Positions 53,996 through 62,950 of a stretch of 64,000 nucleotides of DNA are shown here, piece by piece. The notes beneath the pieces are model-generated. The model was not told the origin of the DNA. It worked only from the letters and a program-made list of their open reading frames with translations, and searched no databases. Each line of letters starts with the position of its first letter. The first letter of the stretch is position 1. The DNA is from Bin87 sp965115825 (GTDB lineage Bacteria; Chloroflexota; Dehalococcoidia; Lucifugimonadales; UBA3495): positions 434,001-498,000 of the forward strand of contig OZ220464.1 in the NCBI GenBank assembly GCA_965115825.1, read 5' to 3'. The translations under genes and the position numbers were made by a program.

Positions 53996-54715
53996 ATGGC
54001 CCTGCGGGTTGTCAATTGGAACGTCGCATGGGCTGCGCCCCGCTCGGAGCGCAGCCCTGAAATCCTGAACCGTATCGGCGAGCATCGCCCGGAAATTGTC
54101 TGCCTCACTGAGGCGGACTGTAGGCTCTTGTCCGGTTGCGGCTATGTAATTTCCGCCGGATCCTATTGGGGGCAGTCGGCAGTGAATAACCGGCGCAAAG
54201 TTTTCCTCTGGTCGCGGCAGCCGTGGGCTGACATTGATGCTTTTGGCAGCGACGCCTTGCCGCCCGGCCGATTCATCGCCGGAGCAACCGAAACCTCCGC
54301 AGGCCGGTTCAGGGTTATCGGCCTCTGTATTCCTTACGGGATGGCGAATGTGCAATTTGGCACGAAGTCAAGCCGACCCTGGCAAGACCATGAGCAATAC
54401 CTGGACGGCCTCGGCGACTTGCTGGCTGCCCCATCGTCGGCTTCCACCATTGTCCTCGGCGACTTTAACCAGCCTCTCGCCGGCCGTAGCAGCGTGCCGC
54501 GGCGTCTGCGCGAGAAACTTCGCGGCGCCTTTCCTCCTGATATGACCATCGCCACCGCCCAGCTCAACTTCAACGGTAAATCGACTATCGACCATGTCGC
54601 GTTGAGCGCAGACCTGGCCGCCGAAGCTATCGCCGCAATCAGCCACTTGCGTCGGGATGGCAGACCCTTGTCCGACCATTTCGGCGTTGTTGCCGCCCTG
54701 TCATCCCACAAGTAG
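53996..54715 (+). CDS. Endonuclease/exonuclease/phosphatase (EEP) family protein
   Basis: 239 residues from the ATG at 53996; no strong ribosome site. EEP motifs: LRVVNWNVAWA (Asn), EIVCLTEAD (catalytic Glu), VIGLCIPYG, TIVLGDFNQPL (Asp/Asn) and the terminal LSDHFGVVAAL (Asp-His). STIDHVALS precedes the final motif. It probably hydrolyses a phosphodiester or phosphoester; no signal peptide. It interrupts the UGSC gene and the gene at 54726, and a CGCCGGCGGGAATCC repeat-like word precedes it, which fits later insertion. Confidence 0.82.
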   Translation: MALRVVNWNVAWAAPRSERSPEILNRIGEHRPEIVCLTEADCRLLSGCGYVISAGSYWGQSAVNNRRKVFLWSRQPWADIDAFGSDALPPGRFIAGATETSAGRFRVIGLCIPYGMANVQFGTKSSRPWQDHEQYLDGLGDLLAAPSSASTIVLGDFNQPLAGRSSVPRRLREKLRGAFPPDMTIATAQLNFNGKSTIDHVALSADLAAEAIAAISHLRRDGRPLSDHFGVVAALSSHK

Positions 54716-54725
54716 AGTAACGCTT

Positions 54726-55802
54726 ATGACCGCCACCAGCGCCCCCGCCCTCAGTTCCCGTCGCGTTGAGGTTTCAGCCGCCTACGACGCCATCCAGGAC
54801 TACTATGAAGAAAAGGGGTGGACCGACGGTATGCCCGTCGTTCCAGCCACCGAGGACGCCGTGCGCCGTATGCTCGGCCCCTGGGGCGAAGACCCGTCCC
54901 TGTCCCTGGGCGTAGCTCAACCGTCCAACGCCGAAGTTACTATTGAGAAAGTTGCGGTCAACGCAGTGATGGCCGGCTGTCGCCCGGAGTACTTCCCGGT
55001 AGTAGTGGCCTGCGTCAAGGCGGCGTTGCAGGCTTCCTTCAATCTGGCCGGATGCCAGGCCACCACCGGCGGCGCGGCCCCGGTGGTCATCGTCAACGGC
55101 CCCATCGCCCGGCGGCTGGGAATCAACGGCGACTCCGGGGCCTTTGGCCCCGGATACCGGGCCAACGCTACTATTGGCCGCGCTCTGCGCCTCTTCGTCC
55201 GCAACGTCGCCGGTCTGATTATCGGCGATATGGACAAGGCAACGCTGGCTATGCCCGGCCGCTATTCCTTCTGCTTCGCTGAAAACGAAGCCCGCAGCCC
55301 CTGGGAACCTCGCCATGTGGAGCTGGGCCTCGACCCCGATGAGAGCATGGTAACGCTCCACGCCATCCGCGGTTTCTATCCCATCATGGAGACCACGGTT
55401 GCCCGGGGTATTGACGTGCTGAACACGCTGGTGCAAGCCACGCGCGCCACCGGATTCTCCAACTATTACCAGATTGGCACCGGAGCGCAGGTAACGCTGG
55501 CCCTCAGCCCGGAACACGCTGCTGAAATCGCCGCCGACGGCCTGAGCAAGCAAGACGTGCGGGCGTATGTGTACGCCAACGCTCGTATGTCCATCGCGGA
55601 ACTCTCCGGCCTGGGCCACTGGGGCAACCGCAACTACCCGTCCTGGATTGACGACAGCAAGCCGGACACCATGGTGCCCATTGCACCGCAAGCCGATGAC
55701 ATTGTGGTGGTGGTTGCCGGCGGCGACGGGCGCCATTCCGCCTGGCTGGCCGGCTGGGGCGTAACCCGCGTAGTCTCGGAGAAAATCGTGGTTCCGGGGT
55801 AG
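54726..55802 (+). CDS. Conserved protein of unknown function, probable UGSC partner
   Basis: 358 residues from the ATG at 54726 (the longer frame from 54657 overlaps the EEP gene). Landmarks: YYEEKGWTDGMPVVPATEDA, VNAVMAGCRPEYFPVVVACV, GDSGAFGPGYRANATIGRAL and VVVAGGDGRHSAW. Two Cys in AGCRP and AGCQAT could be redox or metal ligands. I associate this family with UGSC genes, but give it no enzymatic name. It lies ~0.8 kb downstream of the UGSC selenoprotein on the same strand, with one gene between. Confidence 0.65.
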   Translation: MTATSAPALSSRRVEVSAAYDAIQDYYEEKGWTDGMPVVPATEDAVRRMLGPWGEDPSLSLGVAQPSNAEVTIEKVAVNAVMAGCRPEYFPVVVACVKAALQASFNLAGCQATTGGAAPVVIVNGPIARRLGINGDSGAFGPGYRANATIGRALRLFVRNVAGLIIGDMDKATLAMPGRYSFCFAENEARSPWEPRHVELGLDPDESMVTLHAIRGFYPIMETTVARGIDVLNTLVQATRATGFSNYYQIGTGAQVTLALSPEHAAEIAADGLSKQDVRAYVYANARMSIAELSGLGHWGNRNYPSWIDDSKPDTMVPIAPQADDIVVVVAGGDGRHSAWLAGWGVTRVVSEKIVVPG

Positions 55803-55890
55803 CGACGCGGCGCGCCCGCAGCAGTGGTCCGCCGGGGTTTTCATCCGGCGGGCCGGTTGATTTGAGGCCGTATTTCACTGGCAGAGGGCG

Positions 55891-58800
55891 ATGCCGCCTG
55901 CTATTATTGACCCGCCAGAACCGGCGACAATACCCCCATCTGAGGATTTTCCGACTGTGTTCACCCACCTCCATACCCATACCGAATACAGTATGCTGGA
56001 CGGCATCAGCCGTATCCCCGACCTGGTTAATCGCACCGGCGAGCTGGGGATGGATGCCATGAGCATCACCGACCACGGCTCCCTCTACGGCGTGGTCGAT
56101 TTCTACTCCGAGTGCAAGGACGCCGGCATCAAGCCTATCATTGGCTGCGAGCTTTACGTCGCCCACGGCAGCCGCCGCGACCGCACGCCCAACGAGCGCA
56201 CTGCCAACCACCTGGTGCTGATTGCCGAGAACAACATCGGCTACCGCAACCTCCTGCAACTGGTAACCCGCTCTCACTTGGAGGGCTTCCACTACCGCCC
56301 CCGTATTGATAAGGAACTGCTGCACGAGCACCGCGAGGGGCTGATCTGTTTGTCGGGATGCCCCTCGGCAGAGGTGCCTATACTGCTGGCCGATGGCAAC
56401 TACGACGCCGCCAAGCAGCAGGTAGGCTGGTATCGCGAGCTTTTCGGCGAAAATTACTTTCTGGAATTGCAGCACCATGAGCACATTGAACAGCTGCCCC
56501 GGATTAACGAAGGCCTGATACGGCTCAACCGGGAAACCGGCATTCCTCTGCTCGTGACCAACGATGCCCACTACGTCCACCAGTCCGATTATCAGTATCA
56601 GGACGTGTACATCTGCATCCAGACGGGAACTAACGTGCAGGACGACAAGCGGCTGCGTATGGAGGATTCATCCTACTACATCAAGTCGCCGGCAGAGATG
56701 GCCACCCTGTTCCCGGAATTTCCCCAGGCGCTGGACATCACCGGGGAGATTGCGCAGCAGTGCAATGTATCCCTCGGCTTCGGGCAGATGCACCTGCCGC
56801 GCTATCCTACTCCCAACGGAGAGGATGCCGATGCATACCTGGAGCGGCTGTGCTGGGAAGGCTTCAACCAGCGTTACGGCGTCAACAACGAAGCGGCGCG
56901 CGCCCGGATGGAGTACGAGCTGGAGGTAGTAAGGCAGACCAGCTTCGCCAATTACTTCCTGGTGGTGTGGGACATCATATCCTTCGTGCGGAGGCAGCAA
57001 ATCCTGTTTGGGGTGCGGGGCAGCGCCGCCGCCAGCGTCATCCTCTACTGCCTGAGGATCACTGACATTGACCCCATTGCATACGACCTGGTGTTCGAGC
57101 GATTCCTGAACTTTGAGCGCAAGGAAATGCCCGACATTGACATGGACTTTCAGGATGACCGCCGGGACGAAGTGCTGCGCTACGTCGTTGACCGTTACGG
57201 CAGCGACAGGGTTGCGCAAATCATCACCTTCGGAACCATGGGGCCCAAGGCGGCCCTCCGCGACGTGGGGCGCGGCTTGGGCATGAGCTACGGCGACGTT
57301 GACCGCATCGCCCGTATGGTTCCTTCCCGGGCCCGCACTTTGTCCGACGCGATGACCGCCAACCCGGAGCTGCGGCAAAGTTACCAGAGCGACAACGCAA
57401 TTCAGAACCTGCTGGACAACGCCCAGGCGCTGGAAGGCATCGTCCACCACGTCAGCACCCACGCTGCCGGCGTCCTTATTGCCGACGATCCTCTCACCGA
57501 AACCGTCCCGTTGCAGCGGCCCGCCCGCGGCGACGAAAACAGCCCGGTGATGATGACCCAGTACTCTATGGACCCGGTGGCCAAGCTGGGCCTGCTCAAG
57601 ATGGACTTCCTGGGGCTGACGAACCTCACCATCCTTGACCGCACCATCAAGCTGCTGGACGAGGAGCGGGGCATCCGCATCGATCTCAGCCGCCTTTCGC
57701 TGGACGACCCGGAGACTTACAAGCTGCTGGGCACCGGCAACACCTCCGACCTGTTCCAGCTGGAAAGCGCGGGGATGCAGCGTTACATCAAGGAATTGAA
57801 GCCCTCCGACCTGGGCGACATCGCGGCGATGATTGCGCTGTACCGCCCCGGCCCTATGGAGCATATCGACCGTTTCATCCGCTCCAAGCATGGCTTGGAA
57901 AAGGTGTCTTACCCTCACCCGAGTATGAAAGAGCTGCTGGATGAGACCTATGGCGTCATCGTCTATCAGGACCAGGTGCTGCACGTTCTGCAGAACTTTG
58001 CCGGCTACAGCCTGGGAGAGGCCGACACCGTGCGCAAGGCTATGGGGAAGAAGATTCCCGAGCTGATGGCTGAAGAGCGGGAGCGCTTCGTTTCCGGCGC
58101 AATCCGGCAGGGCTATACGGAGAAGATGGGCGTTGAGATTTTCAACCTCATTGAGCCTTTCGCCGGCTACGCCTTCAACAAGGCCCACAGCGTGAGCTAC
58201 GGGCTGATTTCCTACTGGACGGCGTATTTCAAAACCCACCATCCGCTGGAATATATGGCTTCGGTGCTCAACTGCCGCCTGGACCATGGCGACCGCTACG
58301 TGGCGTCAATCAACGAATGCACCCGCATGGGCATAGAAATCCGCCTGCCGGACGTCAACAGCTCCGGCGTGCACTACACTTTGGACAAACCCGACGGCAA
58401 GCCGGAAAATGCCCTGCGCATTGGCCTGGCGGCCATCAAAACCATTGGCGAGGCGGCGGTGACGCCCATCGTAACCGAACGCGAAGCCAAGGGCCCTTAC
58501 TCGTCGCTCAGCGACTTTTGTCGCCGCGTTGATATGTCGGGGCTGAACCGCAGAACGCTGGAGGGGCTGGCCAAAGCCGGAGCTTTCGATTCTCTGGCTC
58601 CCCGCGCCGCCGTAATCGGCAGCCTCGATCGCATCTGGGCAGTTGCCCAGCAGGAGACCCGCAACCGCAACTCAGGGCAGGTTGGGATGTTCGGCGAGGA
58701 GCTGGACAGCGGGGCTGGCGGCACTCTGCTGGAGCTGGATACGCGGCAGCCGGACTACACGCCTCAGGAAAAAGCGGCGCTGGAAAAGGAATACCTGGGG

Positions 58801-59589
58801 ATTGCCCTCTCGTATAATCCGTTGCACGCGCTGGCTACGGTGAACCCCGGCGACGCCTGCATATCCGTTGACCAGCTGAGCGAGGATATGCTGGGGGACA
58901 CAGTAACCCTGCTCGGGCATATAGCCGGGGCGTCGGAACGCTACACTCGCGACAACCGTAAGTTCCTGCGCGTTGACCTGGCTCTTCTGGGCGGGCAGGT
59001 TGAGACTATGGTGTGGCCGGACTCTTTGGATAAGACGGCGCACGTCTGGCAGCCGGGCCAGATGGCACGGGTAACCGGGCGTCTCCAAATCCGGGGTGAC
59101 GATTTCTCCATCGCCTGCTATGAAGCCCAGGAATACGCACTCCCCGACGCGCCAATCGCCGCCGATACCGACGCGCCGCCGGCCCCGCCGCCATCGGCGC
59201 GCGCCAACGACCGGAATGGACGCAGCGGCGCGCCCAACGCAACCTCCAACGGAGGCAGAATTGCGCCTCAATCGCAGTCGCCGGCGACTGCGGTCAACGG
59301 CAATGGCAACAGCCATGCTAACGGCAGGGGCGCCGGCGTAGTCATCAAAATGACCGAGACCGACGACCCGGACGAAGACCGCTTTCGCCTGCGCCAGGCC
59401 CTGCGCGTGATGCTGGAGTACCCCGGCGAGGGCAAAGTCTATTTGGAGTTGAACCTGAAAGAAAATCGCTGGGTGCGGATGGAGTTGCCCGCAATCTCAA
59501 TTGTCTTCTGCCCGGAGTTGCAGGAACGGGTGCAGAAAGACCTGCTTGCCGGGGAAAGCTGTTCCGAGTATCAAGGCAGCCCGGCATAG
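55891..59589 (+). CDS. dnaE: DNA polymerase III alpha subunit
   Basis: 1,232 residues. The GTG at 55957 gives the usual DnaE start (FTHLHTHTEYSMLDG) and has a better-spaced GAGGA, so the first 22 codons may be untranslated. The PHP domain lies at about 23-290. The palm has PDIDMDFQDDRRDEV with catalytic Asp residues and ITFGTMGPKAALRDVGR. LFQLESAGMQRYIKELKPSD and GPMEHIDRFIRSKHG are core motifs. Tandem HhH, an OB fold (about 1000-1090) and a low-complexity linker (NGNGNSHANGRG) precede a small C-terminal domain. It is the replicative polymerase. Confidence 0.95.
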   Translation: MPPAIIDPPEPATIPPSEDFPTVFTHLHTHTEYSMLDGISRIPDLVNRTGELGMDAMSITDHGSLYGVVDFYSECKDAGIKPIIGCELYVAHGSRRDRTPNERTANHLVLIAENNIGYRNLLQLVTRSHLEGFHYRPRIDKELLHEHREGLICLSGCPSAEVPILLADGNYDAAKQQVGWYRELFGENYFLELQHHEHIEQLPRINEGLIRLNRETGIPLLVTNDAHYVHQSDYQYQDVYICIQTGTNVQDDKRLRMEDSSYYIKSPAEMATLFPEFPQALDITGEIAQQCNVSLGFGQMHLPRYPTPNGEDADAYLERLCWEGFNQRYGVNNEAARARMEYELEVVRQTSFANYFLVVWDIISFVRRQQILFGVRGSAAASVILYCLRITDIDPIAYDLVFERFLNFERKEMPDIDMDFQDDRRDEVLRYVVDRYGSDRVAQIITFGTMGPKAALRDVGRGLGMSYGDVDRIARMVPSRARTLSDAMTANPELRQSYQSDNAIQNLLDNAQALEGIVHHVSTHAAGVLIADDPLTETVPLQRPARGDENSPVMMTQYSMDPVAKLGLLKMDFLGLTNLTILDRTIKLLDEERGIRIDLSRLSLDDPETYKLLGTGNTSDLFQLESAGMQRYIKELKPSDLGDIAAMIALYRPGPMEHIDRFIRSKHGLEKVSYPHPSMKELLDETYGVIVYQDQVLHVLQNFAGYSLGEADTVRKAMGKKIPELMAEERERFVSGAIRQGYTEKMGVEIFNLIEPFAGYAFNKAHSVSYGLISYWTAYFKTHHPLEYMASVLNCRLDHGDRYVASINECTRMGIEIRLPDVNSSGVHYTLDKPDGKPENALRIGLAAIKTIGEAAVTPIVTEREAKGPYSSLSDFCRRVDMSGLNRRTLEGLAKAGAFDSLAPRAAVIGSLDRIWAVAQQETRNRNSGQVGMFGEELDSGAGGTLLELDTRQPDYTPQEKAALEKEYLGIALSYNPLHALATVNPGDACISVDQLSEDMLGDTVTLLGHIAGASERYTRDNRKFLRVDLALLGGQVETMVWPDSLDKTAHVWQPGQMARVTGRLQIRGDDFSIACYEAQEYALPDAPIAADTDAPPAPPPSARANDRNGRSGAPNATSNGGRIAPQSQSPATAVNGNGNSHANGRGAGVVIKMTETDDPDEDRFRLRQALRVMLEYPGEGKVYLELNLKENRWVRMELPAISIVFCPELQERVQKDLLAGESCSEYQGSPA

Positions 59590-59613
59590 GTGCAGAGGCG
59601 GACGCTCCGAAGG

Positions 59614-60141
59614 CTAGGCATCCGGTGCCGGAATTGGCAAGCCCAGCCCGGCGGCGATGAAGCGTTTGGCGTTTTCCTGATAGCGCGCGGTGGGGTTTTC
59701 CAGCCGCTGGCGATGAACCGCCGGCAGTTCACGGATGCGTCCGGGGACGCCGATGACCAGGGACTCGTCGGGAATCGGAACGCCGGTAACGACGGCGCCG
59801 GCGCCAATCAGCACGTAGTTGCCCACCCGGCAGTCTTCCAGGCATGCCGCGTTCATGCCAATCATCACGTTGTTGCCCACGTATCCGCCGTGTATCACTG
59901 CGCCGTGGGTCATCAGCACGTTGTCGCCCAGTTCCAGGTAGTCGTCGGTGTGCAGCACGCAATTATCCTGGATTGAGCAGTTTCGCCCGATGATGATGCG
60001 GCCATAGTCCCCGCGAATCACCGCGCCGGGCCAAACGCTGGAGCCTTCGCCAATGACAACGTCGCCTACGATGTAAGCGGCCTCGCTGATGAAAACGCTG
60101 TGGTGAATTTGAGGTGTCTTGCCGTCGATGCCGCGAATCAA
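59614..60141 (-). CDS. Gamma-carbonic-anhydrase-like hexapeptide-repeat protein
   Basis: 175 residues from a TTG start with GGAGG six bases upstream. Left-handed beta-helix repeats are clear (AAYIVGDVVIGEGSSVWPGA, SIQDNCVLHTDDYLELGDNV, IGAGAVVTGVPIPDESLVIG). Metal-ligand His are seen in VLHTDDY, LMTHGAVIHGG. This is the YrdA/PaaY/CaiE-type gamma-CA group, a trimer with metal sites between subunits; whether this one hydrates CO2 cannot be told. Convergent with dnaE. Confidence 0.85.
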   Translation of the reverse strand: MIRGIDGKTPQIHHSVFISEAAYIVGDVVIGEGSSVWPGAVIRGDYGRIIIGRNCSIQDNCVLHTDDYLELGDNVLMTHGAVIHGGYVGNNVMIGMNAACLEDCRVGNYVLIGAGAVVTGVPIPDESLVIGVPGRIRELPAVHRQRLENPTARYQENAKRFIAAGLGLPIPAPDA

Positions 60142-60258
60142 AGAGGGCCTCCTGCCGGGTTGGATTTCCGGTCAATTATAGCCGGCCCTGCAAGCGCCGA
60201 CGGCAAGGGGTTTCGGTTATGTTGCGGTGTGTTTGGCTGGCGTTCTCCTTTGGGTTGC

Positions 60259-60345
60259 GCGTGCTAACGGCTGCTTGCGCAGTACCCGTCCTCGCGCAGC
60301 GGTGGTGACTCCCGCCGTGCTGAGTGCGCCAGCCGGGTAATGTGA
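60259..60345 (-). repeat. Inverted copy of leader element A's second module
   Basis: The reverse complement matches 12840-12935 (CATTACCCGGCTGGCGCACC through CAGCCGTTAGCACGCGCAA) with few differences, and an AAAGGAGA word follows, as it does after copy A. No gene is visible downstream on this strand; any product has been lost. Confidence 0.6.
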
Positions 60346-60349
60346 CCGA

Positions 60350-60392
60350 TTGTCAGAATCTGGATTTACGGGATTTTGGGATTTTCAGGATG
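60350..60392 (-). repeat. Dispersed ~44-bp repeat, inverted copy
   Basis: The only clearly inverted isolated copy in the window, directly adjoining the inverted leader module, so the two were probably moved together. The following ~110 bases to the selenoprotein promoter are G-rich and hold no gene. Confidence 0.75.
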
Positions 60393-60502
60393 GGGTGGGT
60401 TGCGACGTTGGAGTGGAGGATGGGAGGCGGCGGGGCGGGCGAGGACGGGGGGTGAGGTAGTGGTCGCGGTGGTTTGGGGTTTTGCTCCGATAGTGTGAAG
60501 TT

Positions 60503-60512
60503 GTGCTATTAT
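60503..60512 (+). promoter_or_regulatory. Extended -10 of the TlpA-like gene
   Basis: TGTGCTATTAT (-10 TATTAT at 60507-60512). The probable GTG start at 60519 lies only six bases on, so a leaderless transcript is likely if this is the promoter. Confidence 0.45.
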
Positions 60513-60518
60513 GGTTGG

Positions 60519-61415
60519 GTGTTTTCATCAACTTACAAGGCTGTGGCCGCATTGGTCGTTGTTTTGATGCTCGGCGGGTTGCTGCCCGGATGCACTTCAG
60601 CGCCGTCCGGGGATTCAGCGGGGGCTGGCGATCGGGGGGCTACTGCGACCGCTGAGGCGGGGACTGCTTTGACCGTAGAAGCTATGCCGGCGGCGGTGGA
60701 GCCGTCTAATCCGGCGACAGTGGGGCCGGCTAATTCAGGGACGGCGACGGCGGCGGCGATGTTGGACGGTTTGGCAACAGCGGAGGCGATGTTGAACAGT
60801 CTGGCGACGACGGGAGCGAGGCTGGACAGTTTGGCAACGACGGAAGCGGGGCCGGACGGGATGGCGACGATTGAAGCGATGCTGAACAGCCTGGCGACGT
60901 TGGGGCCGACGGTTGCGCCAAGCGCTGCGCCTCTGCCGCGACCTACGTACACGCCCAGGCCGACTCCGACGCCGGCTGACGAGGGAGAGGGGGAGCGCGT
61001 TGATGCGATACCTTTCCAGGCGGAGCTGCTGGACGGAACGAAGGTTACGCTTTCCGACACCTTTGGGACGCCGACGCTGCTGGCATTCTGGGCGCCCTGG
61101 TGACCATACTGTCAGCGGGAGTTTCCCGCTCTTGAGGAGCTGTACAGCGACAAACTGCGCGACGGCGGCGTCAACGTCATCGGCATATCGCAGTTCAGAA
61201 CCAGCAGGGCGGATACGGTGGATTTTGTAGAACGGAACGGGCTTACGTTTCCTAATTTCTATGACCCGGACGGGGCGGTGGCGACGGCTTACGGAATCCA
61301 GGGGGTGCCCAGCTATGTGTTTCTGGATAAGGAGGGGCATATCGCTCACCGCAGCTCCGGGGCGCAGGGCGTGGGGCTGATTGAGCGGGTACTGGACGAT
61401 TTGACGGCGGAATAG
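60519..61415 (+). CDS. TlpA/redoxin-like selenoprotein lipoprotein (UxxC)
   Basis: From GTG 60519 the signal peptide (YKAVAALVVVLMLGGLLPGC) has lipobox LLPGC. A stalk with five near-identical 10-residue units (LDGLATAEAM type, 60760-60910) follows. The thioredoxin fold then reads VTLSDTFGTPTLLAFWAPW, TGA (61101-61103), PYCQREFPALEEL, NVIGISQFRTS, and cis-Pro GVPSYVFLDKEGHI to the stop at 61413. TlpA/ResA proteins have WCxxC at this point, so the TGA replaces the first Cys and the motif reads UPYC. A 7-bp hairpin 10 bases after the TGA fits a SECIS. Total 298 residues. Extracytoplasmic thiol-disulfide exchange is likely. Confidence 0.88.
61114..61130 (+). promoter_or_regulatory. Candidate bacterial SECIS hairpin (TlpA-like gene)
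   Basis: AGCGGGA (61114-61120) pairs perfectly with TCCCGCT (61124-61130), apical GTT, starting 10 bases after the TGA. It is the strongest stem of the three; the spacing matches known bacterial SECIS elements (about 11 bases). Confidence 0.75.
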
Positions 61416-61423
61416 CCCGGACT

Positions 61424-61433
61424 GTGCTATAAT
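61424..61433 (+). promoter_or_regulatory. Extended -10 of the rpsF-ssb-rpsR operon
   Basis: TGTGCTATAATCG (-10 TATAAT at 61428-61433), 34 bases before the S6 start. TTGACG at 61401 is 21 bases upstream, too far for a normal spacer. Confidence 0.6.
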
Positions 61434-61467
61434 CGCCGGCGTTTTACCAATGCAGGGAGATTGCAAC

Positions 61468-62379
61468 TTGCGGCACTACGAACTGGTAACCATTTTGAGC
61501 CCGATGCTGAACCAGGAGGACGCATCGGCGACTTGGGATGAGATAAAGACATTCATATCCAACCGCGACGGTGAGATTACCGCCGAGCAGGTTTGGGGGA
61601 CGCGGCGTTTGGCGTATCCGATACGCAAGGGGAATTACAATTTCCTGGAGGGCTCCTACTATTTGAGCTCCTTTACGTCGGACAATTCGTTCAACCGGGA
61701 TCTGGAGAACTACCTGAGGCTGCACGACAACGTGCTGCGCTCGTTGGTGGTGCGGTGCGATGGGCCGCTGGCGGACCGGCCGGCGCCGGGGCCGCTGACT
61801 GCGCCCTCGCGATACGTTCCGCCCGGACGGGGACGGCGCGACGGCGGCGGCCCAATGTCCGAGACGTCGGGCGGGTTTGCGGAAAGGGGGCCGGCTCCGA
61901 CGCAGGGCCTGGCGCCTTCGGTTCCGGCTGCCGCCGCTACCGGGACGGCGGCATCAGCAGGAGCGCCGGCTGGCGTTTCGGAGGTTGCGGCTGCGCCGGT
62001 GGTACCTGACGCTGCGGTAGAAACGGCGGCGGAGATGGCTGCGCCGGCGGTGGAGGCGGAAGTTGCGGCTCCTGACGCTGCGGTAGAGATGGCGGCGGAG
62101 ATGGCTGCGCCGGTGGTAGAGGCGGAAGTTGCGGCTCCTGACGCTGCGGTAGAGATGGCGGCGGATGTGGCTGCGCCGGCGGTGGAGGCGGAAGTTGCGG
62201 CTCCTGACGCTGCGGTAGAGACGGCGGCGGAGATGGCTGCGCCGGCGGTGGAGGCGGAAGTTGCGGCTGCGTCGGATGTGACTGCGCCTACGGTGGAGGC
62301 GGAACCGGTTTCAGAGGATGGGGTGGTTTCCGCTGAGGATACGGCCGGGGAATCTGATGCGGGCGAAGCCAGAGCGTAG
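61468..62379 (+). CDS. rpsF: 30S ribosomal protein bS6 with long C-terminal extension
   Basis: The TTG at 61468 gives the canonical start RHYELVTILSPML and has AGGGAG eight bases upstream; an ATG at 61450 overlaps the ribosome site. The S6 fold covers residues ~1-95 (TRRLAYPIRKGNYNFLEGSY, NVLRSLVVRCD). Normal bS6 is ~95-110 residues; this one is 303. The extra ~190 residues are Ala/Glu/Pro-rich with four 22-residue tandem repeats (62005-62268). S6 binds S18 on the small-subunit platform; both flank ssb here in the standard operon. Confidence 0.92.
   Translation: MRHYELVTILSPMLNQEDASATWDEIKTFISNRDGEITAEQVWGTRRLAYPIRKGNYNFLEGSYYLSSFTSDNSFNRDLENYLRLHDNVLRSLVVRCDGPLADRPAPGPLTAPSRYVPPGRGRRDGGGPMSETSGGFAERGPAPTQGLAPSVPAAAATGTAASAGAPAGVSEVAAAPVVPDAAVETAAEMAAPAVEAEVAAPDAAVEMAAEMAAPVVEAEVAAPDAAVEMAADVAAPAVEAEVAAPDAAVETAAEMAAPAVEAEVAAASDVTAPTVEAEPVSEDGVVSAEDTAGESDAGEARA
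62005..62268. repeat. Four 66-bp coding repeats in rpsF
   Basis: Units at 62005, 62071, 62137 and 62203 encode PDAAVEMAAEMAAPVVEAEV followed by AA, differing by one to three residues. The period is exactly 66 bp, so copy number can change without frameshift. Confidence 0.9.
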
Positions 62380-62385
62380 GTTGCC

Positions 62386-62910
62386 GTGAACAAGATTATC
62401 ATTATCGGCAACTTGGGGCGGGACCCGGAGATGCGGTATTCGGCATCAGGGAACCCGATGACAGGGTTCAGCATTGCCAGCAACTACAGCTATACGACGG
62501 CATCGGGTGAACGCCGAGAGGAAACGGAGTGGTTCAACTGCACTGCTTTTGGGCGTCTGGCGGACACCTGCAATCAGTACCTCACCAAAGGGCAGCAGGT
62601 TTATGTAGAAGGGCGGCTGCGTTCCCGCCAGTACAACCGTCAGGATGGCACCCCCGGGTTCTCCCTTGACGTTAACGTCACCGATGTTCAATTCTTGGGC
62701 CGGCGCGACGACCAGCAAGGCGGCGGTTACGGTGGCGGCTATGGCGGCCAGCAAGATGGTGGCTATGGGGGACAGCAGAGCGGCGGTTACGGTGGCGGTT
62801 ATGGCGGACAGCAGGATGGCGGCTATGGGGGACAACAGGGCGGCGGTTACGGTGGCGGGTATGGCGGCCAGCAGGGCGGCGGCACTGATGTTGACGATTT
62901 GCCTTTCTGA
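62386..62910 (+). CDS. ssb: Single-stranded DNA-binding protein
   Basis: 174 residues from a GTG start. The OB fold is MNKIIIIGNLGRDPEMRYSA, EETEWFNCTAFGRLAD and QQVYVEGRLRSRQY. A Gly/Tyr/Gln-rich linker follows, made of GGYGGQQ repeats, and the acidic tip DVDDLPF binds partner proteins. It lies between rpsF and rpsR, as in many bacteria. Confidence 0.95.
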   Translation: MNKIIIIGNLGRDPEMRYSASGNPMTGFSIASNYSYTTASGERREETEWFNCTAFGRLADTCNQYLTKGQQVYVEGRLRSRQYNRQDGTPGFSLDVNVTDVQFLGRRDDQQGGGYGGGYGGQQDGGYGGQQSGGYGGGYGGQQDGGYGGQQGGGYGGGYGGQQGGGTDVDDLPF

Positions 62911-62950
62911 ATTAGGATGAACTTACTCACGAACTTGGAGGGACTTTGCG

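Noticed and set aside
60114..60308. 64-residue plus-strand ORF before the Sec lipoprotein
   Set aside because: It begins inside the gamma-CA-like gene's 5' end and continues through the inverted repeat module; no coding pattern.
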